Assembly: GCA_018813085.1 (NCBI GenBank)
Contig: JAHJCI010000076.1
Location: 1 to 5,845 of the forward strand
Direction of reading: 5' to 3'
Length of the DNA stretch: 5,845 nt
From: Candidatus Omnitrophota bacterium
Lineage (GTDB): Bacteria; Omnitrophota; Gorgyraeia; Gygaellales; JAHJCI01
The notes beneath the pieces are model-generated. The model worked only from the letters and a program-made list of their open reading frames with translations. It searched no databases and had not been told where the DNA came from. A program made the position numbers and the translations under genes. This document shows positions 1 through 5,601 of the stretch, in pieces; position 1 is the stretch's first letter, and each line of letters opens with the position of its first letter.

Positions 1-1723
1 AGAATTTAAATTCCCTTTTATTGAATAATAAATCCTTAATTTTTTCCGGGTATATTTCCAGGTATGCCTCAAGTAAATCCAGGCAGTATGTCCAGTGGTC
101 GCTCCAGTATCCTCCGTGCATATGATGGTTTTCCTGGGCGTGTTCTGCATCTTCTTCTTTCAGGGAATTCACCATCAGGATATTCAAGAAATCCTTACTT
201 GATTTTTTCATTGTGAAATTATTTTTTTCAATAAAATAGACCACACCGCCGGGAGTGAAGGGCTTATCCAGGAAATCAAGAAGTTTCTTTGCATCATCTT
301 CTTCTTTGAAATATTCCAGGCAGGTTTTTTCAAAATTACCCCTGTTTTTTAAGTGGAAGCGCAGGCCTTTTACGATAAGAGGGTTATAGCCGTCAGTTTG
401 AATAAGGTTGAAAAAAGTAATCAGGTTCGATTCTTCTACTTCCGGGTTAAACCAAACATCGCTTCTTCTGTTTTGCACGATATCGCGGAAATTGCCGTTT
501 CCTTGAGAAAAATAAGTAGGCTGTATGTAGAATTTATTATAATCGCGTTCCAGGTCGCCGTGTTTGCGAAGATATAGATAAAATACCTGTTTTTTGTCGT
601 TAACCGAGTCGAAGATTACCGGGTATCCCCCGCGGATAATATTATCCAGGTAAGTTTGCCGGCAATAATAATTGAATTCGCAAGAACTGCTTTTTGTGTC
701 GATATCTTCCTCAAGCTTAAGAATTATCTCCTTATTTTCCGCCTTTTTAAGCATGAAAAATTCTGCTTTTTTTATTTCTGGCAGCCTTTGGTTCAATAAA
801 TTTTGACTGGCGATACTGCCAAAAAGAGAGCAGAAAGATCTTTCTTCGTCAGGCCTGAGGCTGAATTCGGCCAATCCCATTCCGCAGGGAGTCTTGCTTT
901 CGCAGACTTGATTCCGCGGGAAAACAAATTTTTTATTTTTGATGAAATTATAGGGATAATCGAAATTCAGGCGTGGCCCGAATATAGAAGAGGCATCGAT
1001 TATCGGTCGGGTGAAGCTCATGCAAAAATTACCTTCCTTTATATGTATGACTTGTGGCCTGTCGGAAGGGTCGACATCCAGTTTATAGAATGCTGCGCAG
1101 TCTCCTACGGTTTGCGCCTTCATCCAGGCTTCTGCGGTGCGGTTGAGGTCTTTTAAAAACCGGTTACCTATTCCCATCGGGATAATTGCAGGCAGGCCGT
1201 CGAGAAATTGGATTACTTTTTGCCTGCGCGATCTATTCTTGATTCTGACGATTCTTCCCAGAGCCGCAAAGCGTTCGTTGGGGATAGGAAAATAGTTTAT
1301 TTCTGTTTCAAGACCCAGGGAGCGGTTTTCTTCTTTGATCGTAAGGTCAAAAGATGTAATCAGCATCATATTTTTAAGCTGAAAACAGCTGCTTGCGTAT
1401 CCGTTATGGAAGGGCTCGTAAAAAATATGCTTATTTTTATCGGTTATTTTAAGGAAGGAGCGGAAACCCAAATTAGGCGTCAGCTGCCATGCTTTATTGG
1501 CAGGGAAGAATTCCAGGAGTGCGTGGTCCTTATCTTTTGTGCCGAAACTGGATATGCATTGGCCCCGGTTGACATAGAAGGCCCATATCGGTACGCCGTA
1601 TTCTCCTGCAATACCGGGGAAGAAATTGGCAAATGGCTTGGTAAGGTTATAGTCTTCTATGACAAAGGTGCCGTTGTTTTTAAGGTAAAACCCGCTTTCT
1701 CTATCTTTGAATTGTTTTTTCAT
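1..1723 (-). CDS. GH94 / cellobiose-phosphorylase-like protein, N-terminal half (runs off left edge)
   Basis: The minus strand is open for 574 codons from an ATG at 1723 down to base 1 with no stop, so this is the N-terminal part of a larger protein. The start resembles large cytoplasmic proteins often annotated as cellobiose phosphorylase (GH94-like): residues about 18-95 carry an FVIEDYNLTKPFANFFPGIA-type opening, then a WAFYVNRGQ segment and a GFRSFLKI segment. Downstream are G408-N-G-N-F-R413-D414 with Q417, and H533-H-M-H-G-G-Y-W540-S-D-H-W544, which recall conserved stretches where the beta-sandwich gives way to the (alpha/alpha)6 barrel. There is no signal peptide or membrane segment. 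Known GH94 enzymes reversibly phosphorolyse beta-glucosides; the substrate here cannot be told and most of the catalytic barrel is outside the window. An in-frame TAA four codons upstream rules out an earlier start. No Shine-Dalgarno is visible. Assignment rests on remembered family resemblance, not a search. Confidence 0.72.
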   Translation of the reverse strand, partial: MKKQFKDRESGFYLKNNGTFVIEDYNLTKPFANFFPGIAGEYGVPIWAFYVNRGQCISSFGTKDKDHALLEFFPANKAWQLTPNLGFRSFLKITDKNKHIFYEPFHNGYASSCFQLKNMMLITSFDLTIKEENRSLGLETEINYFPIPNERFAALGRIVRIKNRSRRQKVIQFLDGLPAIIPMGIGNRFLKDLNRTAEAWMKAQTVGDCAAFYKLDVDPSDRPQVIHIKEGNFCMSFTRPIIDASSIFGPRLNFDYPYNFIKNKKFVFPRNQVCESKTPCGMGLAEFSLRPDEERSFCSLFGSIASQNLLNQRLPEIKKAEFFMLKKAENKEIILKLEEDIDTKSSSCEFNYYCRQTYLDNIIRGGYPVIFDSVNDKKQVFYLYLRKHGDLERDYNKFYIQPTYFSQGNGNFRDIVQNRRSDVWFNPEVEESNLITFFNLIQTDGYNPLIVKGLRFHLKNRGNFEKTCLEYFKEEDDAKKLLDFLDKPFTPGGVVYFIEKNNFTMKKSSKDFLNILMVNSLKEEDAEHAQENHHMHGGYWSDHWTYCLDLLEAYLEIYPEKIKDLLFNKREFKF

Positions 1724-1732
1724 ATGAGCACT

Positions 1733-1760
1733 ATTTTAGCAATAAAAATTTATTTGTCTA
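1733..1760 (-). promoter_or_regulatory. Probable sigma-70-type promoter for the leftward GH94-like gene
   Basis: On the minus strand, TAGACA (1760-1755, five of six to the -35 consensus) is separated by 16 nt from TAAAAT (1738-1733, five of six to the -10 consensus). A TGC directly before the -10 box gives an extended -10. Transcription would start about 6-7 nt downstream, near 1726, only a few bases before the ATG at 1723. That agrees with the lack of a ribosome-binding site and suggests a leaderless or nearly leaderless mRNA. The region is AT-rich, so a chance match is possible. Confidence 0.5.
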
Positions 1761-1802
1761 TATTTTTTTTAAAATAACTGCTTGCTGCGTCGTTAATACT
1801 GA

Positions 1803-1831
1803 TTGACTTGAGCTGTAAAGAATGATATTAT
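1803..1831 (+). promoter_or_regulatory. Probable sigma-70-type promoter for the gatCAB operon
   Basis: TTGACT (1803-1808, five of six) and TATTAT (1826-1831, five of six) are separated by the ideal 17 nt. TGA just before the -10 box makes an extended -10 (TGnTATTAT). The predicted start is near 1838, which leaves a leader of about 76 nt before gatC. This is the best promoter match noticed in the window and faces the operon. The divergent promoter lies about 40 bp away without overlap, so no shared operator is implied. Confidence 0.65.
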
Positions 1832-1861
1832 TTAAAAAAGATTTTTTCAAAAAATAAATTA

Positions 1862-1905
1862 AGGCCCTTATAAAGGTGAGCCTGAATATAGAGGCTTAAG
1901 GGGCT
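1862..1905 (+). promoter_or_regulatory. Possible stem-loop in the gatC leader covering the ribosome site
   Basis: In the leader RNA, AGGCCCTT (1862-1869) can pair with AAGGGGCT (1898-1905) at seven of eight positions, with one G-G mismatch. Inside it, AGCCT (1879-1883) pairs with AGGCT (1892-1896) around an 8-nt loop. The only Shine-Dalgarno-like sequence before gatC, AAGGGG (1898-1903, 10 nt before the ATG), lies in the 3' arm, so folding would hide it. No run of U follows, so this is not a typical terminator. Autoregulation is conceivable but is only inference; the internal bulge of about 9 nt weakens the structure. Confidence 0.35.
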
Positions 1906-1913
1906 AAGAAGCC

Positions 1914-2201
1914 ATGGCCATTGACAAGAATACGGTTAAATATGTAGCGCACCTTGCCAGGATCAAGCTGAATGAGGATGAACTGGATTTATTGTCTTCC
2001 CAGCTGGAGAGTATAATAGATTTTATAGATAAATTAAAAGAGCTTGATATATCCGGCGTCCAGCCGACCAGCTCAGTCCTGGCGGTAGGTAATGTTTTTC
2101 GAGAGGATAAACCCAGAGCGTCATTAACGGCTGAGGAATCATTAAGTAATGCCCCGGAAAAGAAAGATAATTTCTTCGGCGTTCCCAAGGTTATTGAGTA
2201 G
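1914..2201 (+). CDS. gatC: Asp-tRNA(Asn)/Glu-tRNA(Gln) amidotransferase subunit C
   Basis: GatC is the small non-catalytic subunit of the GatCAB amidotransferase. In the known structures it wraps around GatA and GatB as a helical then extended belt that stabilises the complex. At 95 residues it has the usual family length. The N-terminal two-helix region (VKYVAHLARIKLNEDEL followed by LESIIDFIDKLKELD, about residues 9-44) is typical, as are the central GVQPTSSV stretch, the REDKPR motif (about 63-68) and the C-terminal NAPEKKDNFFGVPKVIE. An in-frame TAA at 1905-1907 means the ATG at 1914 is the only reasonable start. The Shine-Dalgarno is weak (AAGGGG, 10 nt upstream) and may be sequestered in a leader hairpin. 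It is the first gene of the operon, with gatA 18 nt downstream in the same reading frame. Confidence 0.96.
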   Translation: MAIDKNTVKYVAHLARIKLNEDELDLLSSQLESIIDFIDKLKELDISGVQPTSSVLAVGNVFREDKPRASLTAEESLSNAPEKKDNFFGVPKVIE

Positions 2202-2219
2202 CTGCTTATTTCATACCTG

Positions 2220-3695
2220 ATGAAAGAAAAGAGCAAATTAAACCAGTTTACCGCCCATGATTTATCCGGATTAATCAAAGATAAAAAGATTGAATCTGCG
2301 GATATCCTGTCTTCCATAGAAGGCAGGATTAAGGATATAGACCCGGGAATTAAAGCCTATGTCCGCAGAGAGGATTCGTCTTCAAATACCCCTCAATCAG
2401 AGCCTGCTCTTAAAAACGGGATATTACAGGGTATCCCCGTATCTTTAAAAGATAATATCTGCACTAAGGGCAATAATACCGAATGCTGCTCAATGATATT
2501 AAAGGGATTTAAGCCGCCTTATAATGCAACGGTAGTTAAAAGATTGATTGATGCGGGAGCGCGGATTTTAGGCCTGAAGTGCAATATGGATGAGTTTGCA
2601 TTCGGTTCTTCTACTGAAAATTCCTCTTTTGGCCCTACGTGTAATCCCTGGGACAGGCAAAGGGTTGTTGGCGGCTCTTCCGGAGGCTGCGCCGCTGCCG
2701 TAGCAGCAGACGAGGCTGTAATTGCCTTGGGTTCGGATACGGGCGGTTCAATAAGGCAGCCTGCCAGTTTCTGCGGAGTGGTCGGGCTTAAGCCGACCTA
2801 TGGCAGGGTGTCGCGTTTTGGCCTTATTGCTTTTGCTTCCAGCCTTGATCAGATCGGCCCGATAACTAAAGATGTCCGCGATGCCGCAGTTGCCTTAAAG
2901 GTTATCGCCGGCCTGGATGCGCTGGATTCTACATCGCTTAATCTGCCGGTACCAGACTATACGAAGAGCCTGGGTAATGATATAAAAGGAATTAGAATCG
3001 GAATCCCGCGCGAATATTTTGTAGAGGGTATAGATGAAGAGGTAAAAAAGGTTGTTTTAACTGCAGTGGATAAATTAAGAGATTTAGGGGCAAGGGTCAG
3101 TCAGATTAGCCTCCCACATACAGAATATGCAGTGCCGGTTTACTATATAATTGCTACTGCTGAGGCAAGCTCGAATTTAGCCAGGTTTGACGGAGTACAA
3201 TACGGATTAAGGGTAGAAGATAAAGAAGGCATTCCAGGCAATAGGTTGATAAATATGTATAAGGCAACAAGGGGCCAGGGTTTTGGCCAGGAAGCAAAAA
3301 GGCGAATCATTTTAGGAACCTATGTTTTATCCTATGGTTATTACGAAGCTTATTATTTACGCGCCCAGAAGGTAAGGACGCTTATAAAGCAGGATTTTGA
3401 CCGCGCCTTTGATAGCTTGGATTGTATTATTACGCCGACTTCCCCTACTGTAGCATTTAAGCTAGGGGAGAGGGTAAAAGACCCCCTGAAGATGTACCTT
3501 TCGGATATCTATACTATTAGTGCAAACCTGGCAGGTATTCCGGCTATTTCAATCCCCTGCGGTTTTTCTAAGGAAAATCTGCCCGTGGGAATGCAAATAC
3601 TGGCAAAGAGCTTTAACGAAGAGATGCTTTTTAGGGTTGCCTATACGTATGAGCAGAATACCGACTGGCATCTCAGGAAGCCGATGATTGGTTAA
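2220..3695 (+). CDS. gatA: Asp-tRNA(Asn)/Glu-tRNA(Gln) amidotransferase subunit A (amidase-signature glutaminase)
   Basis: GatA hydrolyses glutamine to release ammonia, which is channelled to GatB for transamidation of misacylated tRNA. The 491 residues match the family length (about 485). The amidase-signature core is complete: K77 in SLKDNI, the cis-serine S153 in GGSSGG (151-156) and the nucleophile S177 in GSDTGGSIRQPASFCG (171-186), matching the Ser-cisSer-Lys triad known in this family. Also typical are NMDEFAFGSSTEN (122-134), GLKPTYGRVSRFG, the GYYEAYYLRAQKVR region and the C-terminal LAGIPAISIPCGF and TDWHLRKP. V150 replaces the proline that usually precedes GGSSGG. No Shine-Dalgarno precedes the ATG, so translation probably depends on coupling to gatC. 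The last two codons and the stop (ATT GGT TAA) overlap the left inverted repeat of the inserted cassette, so the extreme C-terminus may be element-derived. Confidence 0.97.
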   Translation: MKEKSKLNQFTAHDLSGLIKDKKIESADILSSIEGRIKDIDPGIKAYVRREDSSSNTPQSEPALKNGILQGIPVSLKDNICTKGNNTECCSMILKGFKPPYNATVVKRLIDAGARILGLKCNMDEFAFGSSTENSSFGPTCNPWDRQRVVGGSSGGCAAAVAADEAVIALGSDTGGSIRQPASFCGVVGLKPTYGRVSRFGLIAFASSLDQIGPITKDVRDAAVALKVIAGLDALDSTSLNLPVPDYTKSLGNDIKGIRIGIPREYFVEGIDEEVKKVVLTAVDKLRDLGARVSQISLPHTEYAVPVYYIIATAEASSNLARFDGVQYGLRVEDKEGIPGNRLINMYKATRGQGFGQEAKRRIILGTYVLSYGYYEAYYLRAQKVRTLIKQDFDRAFDSLDCIITPTSPTVAFKLGERVKDPLKMYLSDIYTISANLAGIPAISIPCGFSKENLPVGMQILAKSFNEEMLFRVAYTYEQNTDWHLRKPMIG

Positions 3696-3714
3696 ATGGT
3701 GAATGGTTAAATTG
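3687..3714. repeat. Left repeat cluster of the cassette (inverted-repeat arm plus degenerate direct copy)
   Basis: The inverted-repeat arm TTGGTTAAATGGT occupies 3688-3700. A second, degenerate direct copy follows 15 nt on: ATTGGTTAAATGG (3687-3699) and AATGGTTAAATTG (3702-3714) match at 11 of 13 positions. Read as heptads, GATTGGT, T, AAATGGT, GAATGGT run from 3686 to 3707. The arm includes the gatA stop TAA (3693-3695). With the right cluster, pairing can extend past the perfect 13 bp to about 20 of 22 positions (3688-3709 against 4135-4156, allowing one G-U), with mismatches at 3703 and 3708. Confidence 0.8.
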
Positions 3715-3719
3715 AGGTG
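3714..3719 (+). promoter_or_regulatory. Ribosome-binding site of the four-helix-bundle gene
   Basis: GAGGTG lies 3 nt before the ATG at 3723 (its GAGG core is 5 nt before). It supports ATG 3723 over the in-frame GTG at 3717, which would overlap this site. The insert thus carries its own strong ribosome site, while gatA and gatB around it show none. Confidence 0.65.
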
Positions 3720-3722
3720 TTA

Positions 3723-4130
3723 ATGGAAGGTTTTAAAACTTTTGAAGATCTAGATGTTTACAAAATAGCAAGAGAGTTTAGGAAAAAAATATTTAAGCTG
3801 TCTAAGGAATTACCTCAGTTGGAAAAATATAATTTGGCAAATCAGATACGCCGAGCCGCAGTGTCTCTAACTAATTGTATTGCTGAGGGCCATGGAAGAT
3901 TCCATTACCAAGAAAATATTCAGTTTTTAAGACAATCACGGGGTTCTCTTGAAGAATTAATCGATGATTTAAATATATGTATAGATGAAAATTATGTTGA
4001 AGATACTGTTTCGAATAGATTAAAAGAAGAAGCCTATGAGGTTTTGAAGAAGTTAAACGGTTACATTAAGTATCTTTGTAGATGTAAAGAAGAAGCAAAA
4101 GAAGTAAAAGAGATAGTAAAGGCCATTTAA
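3723..4130 (+). CDS. Four-helix-bundle protein, S23 / 23S-rRNA intervening-sequence (IVP) family
   Basis: The 135-residue product has the hallmarks of the TIGR02436 / S23 four-helix-bundle family: FEDLDVYKIAREF near the N-terminus (7-19), QIRRAAVS (41-48), IAEGHGR (53-59) and FLRQSRGSLEEL (68-79), in order and at normal spacing. Helices are expected at roughly 9-30, 36-60, 62-90 and 95-119, followed by a charged Lys/Glu-rich tail (122-135). The length is slightly above the usual 115-125. Family members are encoded in intervening sequences of 23S rRNA genes and elsewhere; the related Avd protein of diversity-generating retroelements binds nucleic acid. The molecular function of this branch is unknown. 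Start ATG 3723 is preferred because of its GAGGTG site. The stop codon lies inside the first right-hand repeat copy. The coding sequence is clearly more AT-rich than gatA, which fits later acquisition. It has no evident role in tRNA amidation. Confidence 0.9.
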   Translation: MEGFKTFEDLDVYKIAREFRKKIFKLSKELPQLEKYNLANQIRRAAVSLTNCIAEGHGRFHYQENIQFLRQSRGSLEELIDDLNICIDENYVEDTVSNRLKEEAYEVLKKLNGYIKYLCRCKEEAKEVKEIVKAI

Positions 4131-4156
4131 CCAATTACCAATTACCATTTAACCAA
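4123..4156. repeat. Right repeat cluster of the cassette (two direct copies plus tandem heptads)
   Basis: CCATTTAACCAA occurs twice exactly, at 4123-4134 and 4145-4156. Between and overlapping them are tandem heptads ACCAATT (4130-4136), ACCAATT (4137-4143) and ACCATTT (4144-4150). Both direct copies are inverted relative to TTGGTTAAATGG at 3688-3699. The first copy contains the stop codon of the four-helix-bundle gene (4128-4130); the second ends immediately before the gatB ATG. The stretch has no Shine-Dalgarno, so gatB starts without one. Confidence 0.85.
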
Positions 4157-5581
4157 ATGTACGAATCAGTAATCGGCTTAGAGGTTCATGTCCAGCTTAA
4201 CACCGCTACTAAATTGTTTTGCGGTTGTTCTACGGAATTCGGCAGCCAGCCTAATTCTCAGGCCTGCGAGATTTGCCTGGGGCTTCCCGGATGCCTGCCG
4301 GTGCTTAATCAAAAAGCATTCGTTTACGCACTTAAGGTGGCTATGGCGCTGGGTTGCCGGATTAGAGAATTTACCAAGTTTGACCGCAAGAATTATTTTT
4401 ATCCGGACTTGCCGAAAAATTACCAGATTTCTCAATATGACCTGCCGCTGGCAGAAGAAGGTTTTTTAGACATAGATATAAACGGCAGGAGTAAGCGCGT
4501 TAATATTAAAAGGGTCCACCTGGAGGAAGATGCAGGAAAATTAATCCATAGCCAAGGCTCTAGTCTGGTTGATTTAAACAGGACCGGTATTCCGCTTTTG
4601 GAAATAGTAAGCTCTCCCGATATTAATTCTTCCCAGGAGGCCTATGAATACCTTAACAGCCTGAAGCAGATTATTCAATACCTGGGAGTATCCAGCTGCG
4701 ATATGGAAAAGGGCATTTTAAGATGCGACGCTAATATATCGATAAAGAAGAAAGAGGATAGCAAGCTGGGCACAAAAACAGAACTGAAGAATATGAATTC
4801 TTTCCGCGGAGTCAGGGATGCCCTGGATTTCGAAATTAAACGCCAGCTAAAGTTACTCGAAAGTAAAGAGAGCATAGCGCAGGAAACGCGTTTATGGGAT
4901 GAGGAAAAACAGATGACTTATCCCATGCGCACAAAAGAAGAGGCCCAGGACTACCGCTATTTTCCTGAGCCGGACCTGCCGCCTTTTACGATTGATTCGA
5001 AGATGCAGGAGGAGATAAGAAAAACAATTCCTGAATTACCGCAACAAAAAATGAAACGTTTTAGAGAAGATTGGGGGGTCCCCGCAGGCAGGGCTAATAT
5101 TTTAGCCTCAAGCATAGAGTTGGCTGATTTTTCCGAAAAATGTTTTAATCTATACGCCAAGGCAGAGAATATTACAAATTGGATTTGCGGGCCTTTGCTT
5201 TCAGAGATGAATAATCGCAAGCAGGATATTAATCAAATAAATATTACACCAAAAAATTTCGTGGATCTAATTATTTTTTTCGACCAGGGCAAGCTTTCGA
5301 ACTTAAATACAAAGAATGCGTTAGCCGCCATGATTGATAGCGGCAAGGAACCGGGAATCATTATTCAAGAGAAAAATTTGTCACAGATTTCCGATAGCGT
5401 GAAACTGGATGAGATTGTAAGTCAGGTAATCAAGGATAACCCTAAATCGGTTAATGATTATCTTCAGGGAAAAGAAAACGCTGTAATGTTTTTAGTCGGC
5501 CAGGTAATGCGTAAGTCTAAAAGCAAAGCAAATCCTAAAATGGTAAGAGAAATTTTACTCAAAAAATTAAAAAAGGCCTAA
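4157..5581 (+). CDS. gatB: Asp-tRNA(Asn)/Glu-tRNA(Gln) amidotransferase subunit B
   Basis: GatB binds the misacylated tRNA, activates its side-chain carboxyl with ATP and transamidates it using ammonia from GatA. All family landmarks are present in 474 residues: YESVIGLEVHVQL at the N-terminus, FDRKNYFYPDLPKNYQISQYD (75-95), HLEEDAGK (121-128), DLNRTGIPLLEIVSSPD (from 139), RCDANIS (189-195), TELKNMNS (208-215) and DYRYFPEPD (265-273). The C-terminal helical / YqeY-like tail carries FLVGQVM (445-451) and KANP (457-460). C22/C24 and C37/C40 give the CxC...CxxC pattern of the putative zinc-binding GatB type; some homologues lack it. The start fits the family N-terminus exactly, yet the upstream bases are the right arm of an inverted repeat and hold no ribosome site, which suggests the insertion displaced the native one. 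The sequence does not show whether the enzyme serves Gln, Asn or both. Confidence 0.97.
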   Translation: MYESVIGLEVHVQLNTATKLFCGCSTEFGSQPNSQACEICLGLPGCLPVLNQKAFVYALKVAMALGCRIREFTKFDRKNYFYPDLPKNYQISQYDLPLAEEGFLDIDINGRSKRVNIKRVHLEEDAGKLIHSQGSSLVDLNRTGIPLLEIVSSPDINSSQEAYEYLNSLKQIIQYLGVSSCDMEKGILRCDANISIKKKEDSKLGTKTELKNMNSFRGVRDALDFEIKRQLKLLESKESIAQETRLWDEEKQMTYPMRTKEEAQDYRYFPEPDLPPFTIDSKMQEEIRKTIPELPQQKMKRFREDWGVPAGRANILASSIELADFSEKCFNLYAKAENITNWICGPLLSEMNNRKQDINQINITPKNFVDLIIFFDQGKLSNLNTKNALAAMIDSGKEPGIIIQEKNLSQISDSVKLDEIVSQVIKDNPKSVNDYLQGKENAVMFLVGQVMRKSKSKANPKMVREILLKKLKKA

Positions 5582-5588
5582 AGGCGCC

Positions 5589-5594
5589 GGGAGG
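5589..5594 (+). promoter_or_regulatory. Ribosome-binding site of the S41 peptidase gene
   Basis: GGGAGG ends 7 nt before the ATG at 5602 but only 1 nt before the in-frame ATG at 5596. Spacing therefore favours 5602 as the start. It lies 7 nt after the gatB stop with no terminator between, which points to co-transcription. Confidence 0.75.
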
Positions 5595-5601
5595 TATGAA
5601 A

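Larger units (their letters stand above)
3688..4156. mobile_element. Putative IVS-like cassette: four-helix-bundle gene bracketed by inverted repeats
   Basis: TTGGTTAAATGGT (3688-3700) is repeated exactly as its reverse complement ACCATTTAACCAA (4144-4156), with a four-helix-bundle protein gene between. The interior is AT-rich (about 32 % G+C over 3781-4130 by hand count, against about 38-45 % or more in sampled gatA lines). It interrupts gatA-gatB, which are often adjacent in bacteria. Neither neighbour is damaged: the left arm carries the gatA stop and the right arm ends on the base before the gatB ATG. Proteins of this family are known from intervening sequences within bacterial 23S rRNA, where flanking complementary sequences form a stem. 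No transposase or recombinase is encoded, so movement would need outside help. That it is mobile is inferred. Confidence 0.6.

Noticed and set aside
353..1777. Three plus-strand open frames (353-577, 803-1156, 1208-1777)
   Set aside because: They lie antisense to the continuous 574-codon minus-strand frame, have no family resemblance and no plausible ribosome sites. They are shadows of the GH94-like gene.
1834..1847. A/T palindrome AAAAAAGATTTTTT as an intrinsic terminator
   Set aside because: The stem has no G-C pairs and lies at the predicted transcription start of the operon, so a terminator is not credible. It is probably an AT-rich start region.
1876..1899. Seven-codon GTG-started leader ORF before gatC
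   Set aside because: It is very short, has no run of regulatory codons and no proper ribosome site. It is most likely chance.
1838..1913. T-box riboswitch in the gatC leader
   Set aside because: Some gat operons are T-box controlled, but this leader is only about 76 nt and lacks the AGGGTGGNACCGCG-type antiterminator sequence.
1904..2317. Minus-strand frame across gatC and the start of gatA
   Set aside because: It is antisense to two clearly conserved genes, and its serine/leucine-rich product is typical of a shadow frame.
3688..4156. Classical insertion sequence or part of a diversity-generating retroelement
   Set aside because: No transposase, reverse transcriptase or template/variable repeat pair is present, and no clear target-site duplication lies outside the inverted repeats. 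Only the four-helix-bundle gene and its repeats are seen.
4178..5220. Open frames on both strands within gatB
   Set aside because: They overlap the conserved gatB coding sequence in other frames and show no recognisable protein.
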